Positions 35,236-46,138 of a DNA stretch of 64,000 nt are shown here, piece after piece (within the stretch, counting starts at the first letter, position 1; each line of letters begins with the position of its first letter). Position numbers and translations under genes: made by a program. The notes beneath the pieces are model-generated. The model searched no databases. It was given only the letters and a program-made list of their open reading frames with translations, and was not told the origin of the DNA. The DNA is from Alentia gelatinosa (lineage: Eukaryota > Annelida > Polychaeta > Phyllodocida > Polynoidae): positions 32,143,360-32,207,359 of the forward strand of contig OX465583.1 in assembly GCA_950022655.1 (NCBI GenBank), in the 5' to 3' direction.

Positions 35236-37700
35236 ATGTTTACCAGGGCACATGGAACAACAATGTTACTGTCATAGTACTTTTATGTTCCTGATTCAAT
35301 TGATTTTTTTTTCTTTTCAAATCGAAAAGAAAACCGGTAGCAAGTACAGGCTTGATTATATATACACAAATATATAATTATGTCTAAATAATATCAAATA
35401 TCTGGCAACTCCCGTGTCATTTTTTCTTTAGGAATTATCACCAGTTGCAAACCAGTACCATATCTTACCATTTAAATGTCCCATCTCACCTGGCAAATTA
35501 TGCACTTGGGCCCGACAACATTATGCGATTTACCCACAATATATAACCTTTTTGTTACTACTTAAAGAGGTGTGAGAATTATCATAATAAAGCAAGACAG
35601 TATAGAGCTTTTGGACAATTTTGAGAGGTATGGAAGCACGTACCTCTTCTTACTACCGACTCGCCCTCTCGTGATTTCTGTTCGAACTACCGATCTAACC
35701 GACGTTCAACCCGCTACCCTGACCCATCTTGCTCTGATATTTGTTCTGTGGGGAATAAGACTAAGTGTCAGTCTGCTCTCTGGCGCCCTCTTGTGGGTAC
35801 ACACGTTCTCCGCAAACTGCTGGTCAGTGTGCACTATATATCAACCTCGTTATCTACATACTGATGTACATGTTTGAGTTAAACCTGACTCGACTCTCAA
35901 TCATGCCTTGGCATTTTGAGCTCTCTTATGGTTTATGGGACATCAAAGCCTATATTCATCTGCCTTGTCATCTCCAAGAGGTATAACGATATTGGCGGCA
36001 CCTACAGGCAGGTACATGAATCATACCATTTCGGTCTGCCTTTACATCACTCGTATCACAGCAGGAATTTTTCAGTTTATTAATTTTTGCACTATCGCTT
36101 AATATGATATACGAAGTATACTAATGTTTCCATAGAAATACGTCCATATTGGGCGCCCGTGTAAATCGTGAATGTAACTTATTTGACATGTGTATATCTA
36201 CCTGCACGCAATGGCTGTATTGGGCGCCCAGCGTGTGTGGTGTATGTACACGTGTTTGGGGGGGGGGGGGGGGGCGGTGTAGATATGTATGTGTGGGTGG
36301 TTGTGTATATATAATGACAGCTTCTACTTTATATACAAGTTTAGGCTGACACCCACAGAACAATGGTGTTTTACAAAAACAAAAAGTGATAGGTTTATTT
36401 TTTTATGCATCATATACGATAACTGTGGTATATGGATTCAAATATGTGGTATACGGCCTCGAAGCCATGATAGTCCTTTTCTGCTGCAGAGCAAAAATAG
36501 TCCCCTTGGTATGTCCTTTAATATGGCTATTACTGAGTTTAATTCATGGATGGATAATAAATGCAACAAGCTATGCTTTTGTGGATAGGCGGCTCTGTAA
36601 GCCACTCGAGCGCTCGTGTATTGTTACTCGTCGTTTACGACCGCATGTCCATAAAAACAATGATTATTGTCTATATATAACATAATCGTTCAAACAATAA
36701 CCAATCTTGTTTAAGAATAGTTTTATAAGAATTGGTAATATACAATTGTAATCGTCGAATACACTATGGACAGTATTGGGCAGTACACTACTCGGTCACT
36801 GCTATGGATTTTTCTATCGGAACACTTGGAGAAACTTTTTTTTAAATAAGCAGCTCTTATTACTGAAGTAAGTTCATCGAGGTACCCTCTGATAAGTATA
36901 GAGGGTGATTCGTCTCCATAGCATTTTAAAAGCATACATGGGTAGAGCAAGCAGAGTTTTATTGTTATAACATAATTCTCTTGGAAATGTTGTCAACGGG
37001 TTCGGGTATGTCGCTGTTTGATTGGGGGGGGGGGGGGGGGACCAGAAGGTCCTATTGGATATATGAAAATTACAAGCAATCTTTTCACAGGGTTAACTAT
37101 CATTATTTACATAGTTCAAGTTATGTTTTTTTATATTGTATTTTTAACATTTTTAAGATATTTATACAGAACAGTCGAACCTAGGTGGATAGACTTATAC
37201 AAAGCGGTTAAGGGTCGGTGAACAAACATATAGAGAGCGGTTTCGGGTACGTAAACAAACCTATATAGGACAGTCTAAGTTAAGAGGATAAACCTATACA
37301 GAGCCGTATAAGTAAAAAGAAGATGAAGCCAGTTTTAATGGTGATCGTTTTAATAAGATTTTGTTGGTTAGCTATGAGAGAAACAAGAGTTAAGTTATTT
37401 CAAGAGTTTTAGACCACCGTGCACTTGTCCATTTTGAGAGCTCATTGGCTGAGGTTGAATAACCACGTTAAGACTTGAGGAAATGCAGCTAAGAACCTAA
37501 GTTCGACACACAGAGGGGTATGCATGTACAGAGACAAACGAACAGACCAACTAACGAGACATACAAGGGGATGGGTCGAAGTGCTACAATCGACACAGTA
37601 GACTATATATTCTACACAATTGAAAATGTGTATGTTGTTAGCATGGGGTACACGAAGATTGGTAATAGCGGGTTAAGCTAGCGGACGCGTCTGTGTGACC
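35236..37700. other. AT-rich repeats and homopolymers, no supported gene
   Basis: This stretch holds two long G runs (36258-36274 and 37024-37040), a pair of GGGCGCCC words at 36149 and 36224 bounding a possible small MITE, and several AT-rich open frames without family resemblance. Tandem-like phrases (CCTATACAGAGC, CTATATAGGACAG) near 37190-37310 suggest a decayed short repeat. Confidence 0.4.
35783..35797 (-). promoter_or_regulatory. CTCF-like site
   Basis: The minus strand reads CCACAAGAGGGCGCC, close to the core CCASYAGRGGGCGC bound by CTCF in animals. It is a single motif hit with no supporting context, and chance occurrence is possible. Confidence 0.3.
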
Positions 37701-37701
37701 A

Positions 37702-37759
37702 GCCTGGGAGCTGTTTCAAAACGTGGGTTAAGTCTATGGTTTTGAAACAGCTCCCTGGC
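37702..37759. repeat. Hairpin whose loop holds GTTAAGTCTATGG
   Basis: GCCTGGGAGCTGTTTCAAAA is matched by its reverse complement 17 bases later with one mismatch. The loop reads GTGGGTTAAGTCTATG, the same core found inside the two-module palindromic elements. It stands alone here, without the TTATCYYACCCC block. Confidence 0.6.
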
Positions 37760-37910
37760 AGGACTCAAATCTTCTCCAAAGCGGATTTATAGACCAGGAT
37801 CTTGTTACATATCGCGACAAAAGTGTGTATGAAGGTATCGGGAGCAACGTGATACACTTTCAAATACGCTTTCACAAAAAACTGAGGGAATATAACAATA
37901 TCTCTCGGAG

Positions 37911-38212
37911 GTGTGCAAGGTGAGTGGGCGAAAATTGAGCTGCGGACGGCGTTCTACACAACAAGCAACAATAGGAACCAGGGGCTGGCTGGCCAGAGAG
38001 ACTCAACTACAAGAAGCAATGAACGAAATAATGGGAACTCTAAGGGAAATAAACGCAAGGTTGGACGTCTTAAGTAAAGAAAGGGACTCAAATAGTCAGA
38101 TCTTAAAAGAATTATGTGCAAAAGTGGGAAAACACATTGCAAGTAGAAAAGAAGCAGATATAGAGGTAATGAATTTCAAAACAAGAGTGCTTGACTTAGA
38201 AGCTGATATCTC
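37911..38212 (+). pseudogene. L1-type ORF1 coiled-coil fragment
   Basis: The frame encodes a heptad-rich stretch (TLREINARLDVLSKERDSNS, then TRVLDLEADIS) typical of the trimerising coiled coil of L1-like ORF1 proteins, which coat the element's RNA. Homology stops at the codon for Ser near 38212, where unrelated LINE sequence begins. The Cys-containing N-terminus is not recognisable. Confidence 0.65.
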
Positions 38213-39324
38213 TGAGCCTCTTTTAACTGTTCTCATATAGCTTATGCAGACGATCTTGTCTTATATACAACGGATGATATTCAGGAAAATTCTCTACATA
38301 GGCTGAATGCAGACTTAAAATTGTTAGATCAATGGTGTAACACAAACTTTATGAAAATTAACACAAGTAAATCTAAGGTATGTCTTTTTGGATCGAGGTA
38401 CCAATTAAATAAGGTAAAAGAAGTCCAACAACGAGTGAGATTAGTCATAAATGAAAGTGTCCTCCCTTTTTTTAATTCGTATTCCTACTTGGGCATAACG
38501 ATCAACGAAACGCTTAGTTGGACAAAATGTGTAACCGAAACTTTAAAAAAGATAAACTACAGATTGTTTAGGTTTGCAAAAATCAGGAAATATATAGATG
38601 AAAGGACAAGTGTTAGAATCTACACTACTCTAATAGCGCCCATATTTGATTATGCGGGTTATTTTCTGGAAGGGGCTAGTCAATCTTTAAGAAACAAGCT
38701 ACAAGTTGGACAGAATTGGGGTCTTCGCATTTGTACGAGAAGTATTATAGGGGATAAATCTACAGACGAATTGCACGTGGTATGTCGCATACAAAGGCTA
38801 GAAAATAGAAGAAAGTATTTAAAAACTTTGTTAATGAGGAAAATTGCTGCTGATATTGAGGTAACAAGGGAACCGATGACGCGTACCCAGCATAAAAGAA
38901 CTATTAAACTAAAGAGGCCCAAAACATCTTTCTTCCGAAAAAGCACGGTTTATTACAGTATGAACTACTGGAATGAACTCCCATTTGAAATACAGAATAG
39001 TAGTCTCTATAAATTCAAAAAACATGTGAAGCTGAAGTATTTTGAGCGGTACGATTGAACTAGCCATCTGGGTTTGCCTAAATCGAGTACGCTGGTCTCA
39101 ATGCGATCTGTGATCTTAATACACTCATCTTATCTTCCATTTTCATTACCAACATCATCACCTTGTATAAATCTCTTCTAAGCGAACGGATTTGTTTAAT
39201 GCTCGCTACTCTCTGTAATTCGTCATGTGAAAAGACGACCTGAAAATCTGCAATGCAGAGTTCGTCTGTATGTACCCATTTACAGTACTAAATAAAAATA
39301 AAATAAAATAAAAAAATAAAAAAA
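38213..39324 (+). mobile_element. CR1/Jockey-like LINE 3' fragment nested in ORF1
   Basis: Frame 38240-39058 begins at the reverse transcriptase catalytic motif AYADDLVLYTT. It continues through the thumb and C-terminal region (INTSKSKVCLFG, SYLGITINETLSW, IYTTLIAPIFDYAGYF, YYSMNYWNELPFEIQ) to a stop at 39058. The upstream palm, fingers and endonuclease are absent, as expected for 5' truncation. A 3' UTR of about 230 bp leads to a tail of AAATAA repeats at about 39287-39324. No clear target-site duplication is visible. Confidence 0.85.
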
Positions 39325-39910
39325 GACGCTAACCAAGACAAAGAAAAAAAGGGCTAAACGTTATCATCAGGGGTATAGAAGAGACCAACAATGAAAAAAT
39401 GTAACAAGTTATGGGAAATCTCTTTGAAGAAATGGGTCGTTCCTTCCCTTTTCCCTAAAAATGGCGCTTTTTCGGTTAGGAAAAAAATCAGATGGATGGG
39501 ATGGAGACAACAAACAAAGCAGGCCAAAATATTTTGCAGACCAAATTTAAATTTCCACACCCCACCAGGAAAGCAGAGTTGTCTGGGACGCAGAAGTTTT
39601 TTTATCTATATTATTGTTAACCCATCAACAAAAATCAGAATTGTTTGGAATTAAAGCTAAACTCAGAAATAACCAAAAACTCGCTAAAATAATCTTCTCA
39701 AACGATCTAACAGATGAGGAGCTAGTACAACACAAAAGCACATCAGATCTTTGTAACCGCTAAATCAAAAGGGGGAAAAGATGTAAAAATGAAAGGTCTC
39801 AAGGTTAAATTGAGGGGTAAAACCTACAGCGAAAACAATTACAAGGATGACATAACAGCTAGCTTAGTCAGGCGAGAACATAACCCGTATAAAATAAAAT
39901 CTCTAGCACG
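39325..39910 (+). pseudogene. L1-type ORF1 RRM and C-terminal fragment
   Basis: Across several stops and frameshifts the sequence reads LNVIIRGIEETNNE (start of the RRM), FRLGKKSDG..NK.SRPKYF (end of the RRM) and IKAKLRNNQKLAKIIFSNDL (C-terminal domain). These are the expected landmarks of L1/Tx1 ORF1 in order. The first frameshift falls in an A run near 39346. It is non-functional. Confidence 0.65.
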
Positions 39911-40204
39911 AAGGGTAACAAATTCAGACCAATGGTTTGGTCGATAGTTAGTGTACTAGGAGTGATGACCCACTACCAGAGACAGAGGATGCCCATCAAT
40001 ATCCATTAATTAGAGAATCAATATGTTTTCTGCTATGTTGGTTTCGTCAACATAGAGTCACTCGTCTATGATATACCTGGAGGGTTGGCATTAATTCATT
40101 TAGTATTGTCAGTCACTATAAATCAACGAAAAGTGGCGTAGTGTCTGTCGGTTACCCCGCGGGAAACAAAGCATGCTGGCGATGTCAGGTAGTGTCCAGA
40201 TATT

Positions 40205-40797
40205 TAATGGTCTACCAGACGTAATATCAAAACAAACAAATCTATAAGTGTACATAGCAAAGTAATTTACAACTTCCTGTCATAAGATGAAAAATTGATA
40301 CCATCTTGCCAGAATAAATGGGGGAAAAAGTTCAGAAACACAGATGAGCTGGAGTGGAAAGAAATACAAAAAACACATTTCAAGATGACTAGACTTACCA
40401 AATTCCATTCATTTCAATATAAGCTTATAAATAGAATAATTCCCACAAATAGAGAGTTATATGTGAGAAATTCCAGAGACTCACCTATCTGTAATTCCTG
40501 CAATGAGGAAAACAATATCGAACATTTCTTCAGAGCTACTGTCCAGAAACTAGGACATTCTGGGATATGGTAAAGAATTGGCTATAAAGAGTAGCCCTAA
40601 TAACTTTAACCCTAGATGAGAAGTCTATCCTGTTAGGGGATACTTTTGGGGATAAGATGGCCTCTTTAAATAATTTCATAATCACCACCGTTAAATTCTA
40701 TGTCTACAAACAAAAATTATTTCATGATAATAAATTAGAAATACATAAATGGAGTATTGATTTGAAATACCAGCTAAATATGGAGAAATATGTCTGA
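40205..40797 (+). pseudogene. L1/Tx1-type ORF2 C-terminus with zinc-binding region
   Basis: Frame 40295-40533 encodes KFHSFQYKLINRIIPTNREL and CNSCNEENNIEHFF, the zf-RVT region that follows the reverse transcriptase in L1/Tx1 elements. A frameshift between 40533 and 40540 then leads to CPETRTFWDMVKNWL, a stop, and the C-terminal part IILLGD-like to KFYVYKQKLF, ending at TGA 40795-40797. The polymerase core is missing upstream. Confidence 0.75.
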
Positions 40798-42045
40798 ATC
40801 TGAAAACAAACCTCCAAAATTTGCAGAATGGGTGAGCATCCTTCAGGGAGTCTCATAAATGTACCTGCCTGATTATAAGAGTCCAGGCAGATATTGAACC
40901 CTGTTTCTTGCCACTAGGATTTGTTAAGTCTGAGTCCATGTAATTTTGCTGGCAACTGTTGTATGTGCGTGTGGAGCACCAAATTCAGTTATCCAAGTGA
41001 ATACAAAACTTTCAAGGAAAAAGCTGAGGAGAGGTTGCAATGCTTAAGAAAAAAGACAGCTGTGTAAATTGTTATATCTTTGGTCTGTTGTGGAAAGTGA
41101 AACCATAGTGATTAAAAGTAACAGAAATGATAGGAAAACATCTAATAAGGTAACCTATTCTCTGTATCTTTATCACATAATGGAAGGAGATACTATGAAA
41201 ACCAAGCTACCACTGTCTAAGTCCTTGTGTCCTGTCCTGTATGTCCTTATTATATTCTGTAATTTGAAAAAAGTTAAAAACTAGGAGATGGATTATGTTA
41301 CTACATAGTGTATAAGGTACTAAATCTCCCTTGGATAATTCAAATGTTACACAACATAAGGTTGATACAAAAACCAATCTATATGTATTTGTGGTCAGTG
41401 ACAGAAGATTCTAGATGTCAATGAATACTGAATAGAATCTCCTTTGAACAACAACAGCAACAACACAATCGATAGAGATAGCATTCGCGACAGAGAGCTA
41501 TGTACGTATTCTGAGGAGAGACCAAGAAGGGCACAGCATAGTATCATGACAGTACAGGTCACAAATTCCACAGAATAGGAAGTACGTGTATAACACTATG
41601 AGAGGAAGAAATTCGAGGATTACAGCGCACTGTAGGTGAAGAGATAAAAGATAATGAGATGATGTGAGTCAATAATGAGAATGAGGGTAGGAATTGGATC
41701 CCTGCATCAGCCACGAGCTGTCATTTTTCGCCTCGCCTTCTGCCTCCGAGCAGAAGTGGACACTAATATCCAATTTGCAGTCTGCCTGAAGATACGCTGT
41801 CCCCTCCCTTACTCCCTGCCCCTTCTCGCCAAACCTCGCGGTACCTCCGTCTCAAAACATCTCACGGCTAAAAGCATTCTTCTTTAGGCGCAAAATTTTT
41901 AGATATTGGACGGTCCCACTCCATTTTTTTAAGCAATAAATTTTCATAAAAGGATGTATGCAACATTTCCAAAAACAAATGCACTCCTTTCAGAAAGAAA
42001 CATTACCCCTTGGTAGCAAATGGTGTACTATAGAGTATTATAGAG
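40798..42045. other. Retrotransposon 3' flank, no supported gene
   Basis: No gene is visible. The sequence just after the ORF2 stop may be element 3' UTR, but no tail could be placed. The 70-residue open frame near 41675-41887 has no recognisable family. Confidence 0.35.
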
Positions 42046-42335
42046 GAAACCCATGAAAGTTTAGGGTCTGAGCTCGTATCCCATCGAGTTTGAATCACGT
42101 AGTAATTCACAAGGCGAAGCCGCGTGAATTGCTACGTGATTCAAACGAGATGGGATCGAGCTCTGACCCTAAACTTGAATGGGTTTCTGAATTTATCTCA
42201 CCCTTAATATTGACTAATGGGCTAGTATTTGTGACATTATCCCCCATTGGATATATTTCCTAAATATCTAATGGGTGTTAGATACGAGTTTCCAATGTTA
42301 AGTCTATGGAGAAAAAATATCTGGGGTGAGATAAA
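42046..42335 (+). mobile_element. Two-module palindromic element, subfamily A
   Basis: This copy is near-identical to the one at 7190. It has a hairpin at 42046-42187 with apical loop 42108-42126, and a block at about 42191-42335 bounded by TTTATCTCACCC and GGGGTGAGATAA. The motif CCAATGTTAAGTCTATGG is at 42292-42309. The high similarity of the two copies implies recent spread. Confidence 0.88.
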
Positions 42336-42481
42336 ACATTGTATTGCACACTTTACCCAATAGGTATTAGTGTTCTTCTCTTGGTTTTAACTTGGAAAAA
42401 AATAAGCATATTATAGCTGCCAATGTATTATTGTGTATCCAGTTCCGGCGTTCCTGTGTTATCTGAGCTATATCTAAAGTA

Positions 42482-42784
42482 TTATCCTACCCCTAATATA
42501 AAATCCCATAGGCTAAACATTGAGTTTCCGTATGCCACGCTGACTGGCATACAGACTTTTATATGCCACTAGTGGCATACAGAATTATTATCATGTAATA
42601 TTCCAAAATCGAGGAGACAGGGTAGGATAAAATCAAAACCTGATTCGTTTTAATCTTGGCCACCGCATTCCACTCCTGGAGTTATGGCTCCGGACTTCAC
42701 TCGGCTTTGCCTCGAGAAATCACTATGCCAAACCCCAGTCGTGGCATACGGTGGCCAAGATTAAAACTCATCCAGTTTTAAGAT
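42482..42784 (+). mobile_element. Two-module palindromic element, subfamily B, tandem copy 1
   Basis: Block 42483-42631 runs from TTATCCTACCCC to GGGTAGGATAAA with CCCATAGGCTAAACATTG at 42505-42522. It also contains the inner palindrome ATGCCACTAGTGGCAT. A hairpin (about 42635-42779, CTTGGCCACCGCATTCCACT arms) follows, with apical loop 42698-42716. The next copy starts at once with the same phase, giving a 304-bp period. Confidence 0.87.
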
Positions 42785-43088
42785 ATTATCCTACCCCTAA
42801 TATAAAATCCCATAGGCTTAACATTGGATTTCCGTATGCCACGCTGACTGGCATACAGAGTTTTATATGCCACTAGTGGCATACAGCATTGTTATCACAT
42901 AATATTCCAAAATCGAGGAGATAGGGTAGGATAAAATCAAAACCTGATTCGTTTTAATCTTAGCCACCGCATTCCACTCCTGAAGTTTTGGCTCCAGACT
43001 TCACTCGGCTTCGCCTCATGAAGTCACTTTGCCAAACCCCAGTCGTGGAATACGGTGGCCAAGATTAAACCTCATCCAGTTTTACGAT
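42785..43088 (+). mobile_element. Two-module palindromic element, subfamily B, tandem copy 2
   Basis: Second unit of the tandem pair, with the same block (motif CCCATAGGCTTAACATTGG at 42809-42827) and hairpin (apical loop 43002-43020). TATTA stands before copy 1, between the copies and after copy 2 (AGTATTA, AGATATTA, CGATATTA). It may be a target duplication or part of the element end. Confidence 0.87.
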
Positions 43089-44008
43089 ATTATTGAGGCG
43101 ATATGCATGTATGACACATCAAATTGGAGCTGGAATACCATAGAATGCGATGCAATCGCTGTTAGTTCTCTGGGAATAATGTGCCCGTGTATTATGAATG
43201 TATTACGCTCGTACATTCAGTGATCTAATGCTAAAGAATACAGAACCAGGTATTTGTTAGGCTGCATAAATTGCGTAACCAGGCAGATAAGGTGCGAAAC
43301 TATGCAGCCATTACGTGCATGTATATGGACGTCAGGTATCTTCTATATGCTGCCTACGTGGGCGTCCAATATAAACATATTCAAAAGTCCATACAAATCT
43401 GTTGTAAGGAATCACCAATTAACCAAACAATCATTTAAGAACATGTTACGGACTTTACCAGTCACCCTTCAAAATACATGAGTTACGAGTTCAGCGCACC
43501 ATGTGGCGTGCATTCTTTAGTTAAGGCCCTCGCTCTGTTAGACAGCTTAGCCTGGCCTCACACCTTTGGCACAGTGTTGGGAGTGAATGCTTTCGAATCT
43601 ATAGTGTGAATGGTGGATGTGATTGCAAGGCTGTTGGTTTTTGCATGATATGTCAGATGGGACAAAGTGTACTGTTGTAAAATAGAGCATGGTCTGTCTT
43701 CTTGATAACTTTTTCGGTTTCACATGGATAACAATAGGCCTGCATGGATATTATTGTTCAGTTACGTGCGGTGATCATGTGTAAAATATCTACGGCATGT
43801 AGAATACCAATTGATTAAAACCTAGTTCACATTTAACACTATTTATTTAGTGTGAATGGAATGCCCCCATGCTTGCTCTAAGACCTTTATTTATGGTATG
43901 TTGATTTCAGCGCCACCTACAGTTTATCACTTTCGGGTTTAGTCTATTCTCAGCGTTCGCGTTATGATTAATGAATGATACGGATGATGTATCCCCATAT
44001 ATCATTAT
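43089..44008. other. Intergenic, no supported gene
   Basis: No gene is seen. A GGACGTC...GGGCGTCC pair near 43328-43372 resembles the GTATACGCC repeat family. CGCCACCTACAG near 43911 resembles a CTCF half-core. Nothing else is supported. Confidence 0.35.
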
Positions 44009-44255
44009 TTATCCTACCCCTAATGTAAAATCCCATAGGCTCAACATTGAGTTTCCGTATGCCACGCTGACTTGCATACAGAGTGTTATATGCCACTAGT
44101 GGCATATAGAATTGTTATCACTTAATATTCCAAAATCGAAGAGACGGGGTAGGATAAAATCAAAACCTGATTAGTTTTAATCTTGGCTACCGCATGCCAC
44201 TCCTGGAGTTTTGGAGCTATGCCAAGCTCCAGTCGTGGCATACGGTGGCCAAGAA
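44009..44255 (+). mobile_element. Two-module palindromic element, subfamily B, apex deleted
   Basis: The block is complete (TTATCCTACCCC, motif CCCATAGGCTCAACATTG at 44032-44049, GGGGTAGGATAAA). The hairpin keeps its basal arms (GGCTACCGCATGCCACTCCT), but the apical part with the conserved loop is replaced by a short GGAGCTATGCCAAGCTCC turn. Only about 1.0 kb separates it from the tandem pair. Confidence 0.85.
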
Positions 44256-46138
44256 TAGAGGGAAACTATGTTCCGGTGAGCAAAAGTTCAAAGTTACGAG
44301 GTAAGGCTCGGAAAAATAACTGCCCAAAGCCTTGGCTGCGGGCAGTAATTTTTTCGAGCCTTGACCAATAGTGATATTTCTGAATTAGTTCTAACTTGGT
44401 TCGTCTCTCAGGTCAAAACAGCTTGGAACGGACTTCATAATAACATGTTGTTGTTGGGTGTTGTTGTTGTTGTTTATGTTTTTTTTTTTTTTGGGGGGGG
44501 GGAACTATTATGTATATGTATTATTGTTTGCATGGTTCTCAGTTTTTCACCAGACTTTATTCATGCTCGAGTATCAGGACAACTTGTGACTCATTCTAGC
44601 AATCAAATAAATTGTGGATCGTCTTGTGTTAATGGAATGACAATTAACACAGGGGTTCGCCTCTCCAATAAATATGTAATCTCATGATCCTCTAACCGTT
44701 TGCGGAAACCAATCTGAAGAAATTCTTGGTAAGAGTAGCGATCGGTTATCTTCTATTTCACATTTCTGATAAACAAAAAAATTACCTCTAACCACATCGG
44801 TATTTTTCAGAGCATAACCATCTACCATTCCATCATTGTTCAGAATAGGAATTTACCCTCAGAGACAAGTCCAAGATGAAACTGGAGATGGTTTCTTTAG
44901 GAGCAAGTTTCTAGTGGTTCGCCGGTGACACCATGCAGTATCAGCTCGCAGTTAGTACACACAAAGGACCAGCTAAATGTCCACCATATGCACCACATCC
45001 GGTTGCAAATATCACCCACGAGCGTCGCCTCAGTCGCAATGGTACTTCATGAGTGATTCCCCCACCCGGCAACCCTTAACCCCCACTCCCCTTGACACCC
45101 CTCCCACCGTAATCTAATCTAAATCCACATCAGTTTAATGATGCTTTAATGCGTCACCAGACCACAAGGGGGCACGGGGGAGGTGTTCCCGTCAACTCCA
45201 AGGAAAATGGAAACGAACTGTAAACAGGGTTAAAGTGGTGGGGTTTACTTAGACTTGCTCAAGTCTTTGATTATAAATCAAAATCAGTAGAAGGTTCATT
45301 ATAGTATGTATCCTTCTCTGACTGGCCCATGTATCCCAGCGAGAAGGGTAGCCATAGGATGCAGGGACTGGAGCCAGTCTAGGGTTTACTCTGTAGAGGG
45401 GTGGCAGGGGATGCTGAAGAAAATCCTACACATAAACGTAAAGACTCACTGAAGGGAACGCCTTTCATTTTGTAGGGGTCGTGCTGACACCTTCCGCAGG
45501 GTGTCTCATTCCGCAGAGTGAATTTAAAGTTATATCCTACAATACGCGCTGGCACCACCTGGCAAATAATGAAAATTATCAATTAAAACTAGTTCCTTTT
45601 ACTTATCATAATTCCAAATGAGTGAATGATAACATCGAGTTTGACCTAACCCAATAGGTAAATGAGGCCAATTTACATTTGTTTGATTCATATGAGAACC
45701 CGAAAACTGGCAGAGTGCCCCCCATATTTAAAAATTAACAATGTGTTCTATAATACTTGGAGATAATCATATTCCATTTCTAGGAAATTGACATGGGTCT
45801 TACTTCTCAAGATAAATTGACTGATATGCCTTTAAACATGCCTTTAAACAATAGAGGAGGAAATTCTGCTCCCAGCAAAACCGTCCCGAAAAAGGAGGGT
45901 GTCCTCTGAAGCGAGTTATCCCTTTAGCGAGGTGCTACAGTATTTGTAAAGGGGTATGGGACATAGTCCAGAGAGGAATAGGGGTGGGGAATGGACAGGA
46001 CAAGAGCTGAAGGTGGTACTGGGGCAGAGAATACTATGGGGATGGTAATGGTACTATGAAGGAACTGCATCAAGATCCGTAGCCACTGAAAATGAACGGC
46101 ATGATTTAAGTGTCTCTGGATCGAGTGTGGTTCAGATT
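44256..46138. other. Intergenic, no supported gene
   Basis: A T-then-G homopolymer pair lies at about 44479-44502. CCACAAGGGGGCAC near 45162 resembles a CTCF core. Open frames here lack family resemblance. Confidence 0.35.

Larger units (their letters stand above)
37911..40797 (+). mobile_element. Wrecked L1/Tx1-type retrotransposon with nested LINE
   Basis: Three pieces of one element lie in order on the plus strand: an ORF1 coiled coil (37911-38212), ORF1 RRM and C-terminal segments (39325 to about 39910), and the ORF2 C-terminus (about 40205-40797). A CR1/Jockey-like 3' fragment with an A-rich tail sits between the first two pieces. Removing it joins the coiled coil directly to the RRM in the same frame. 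The endonuclease and reverse transcriptase of the host element are missing, so it has a large internal deletion as well. Confidence 0.75.

Noticed and set aside
35572..35877. 101-residue frame with a hydrophobic segment, considered as a transporter or VAChT fragment
   Set aside because: It has no VAChT motif or repeated membrane segments, and the hydrophobicity comes from a short stretch only.
38213..39324. Target-site duplication around the nested LINE fragment
   Set aside because: I compared the bases at 38205-38215 with those after the A-rich tail. Only one- to two-base matches are present, no more than chance.
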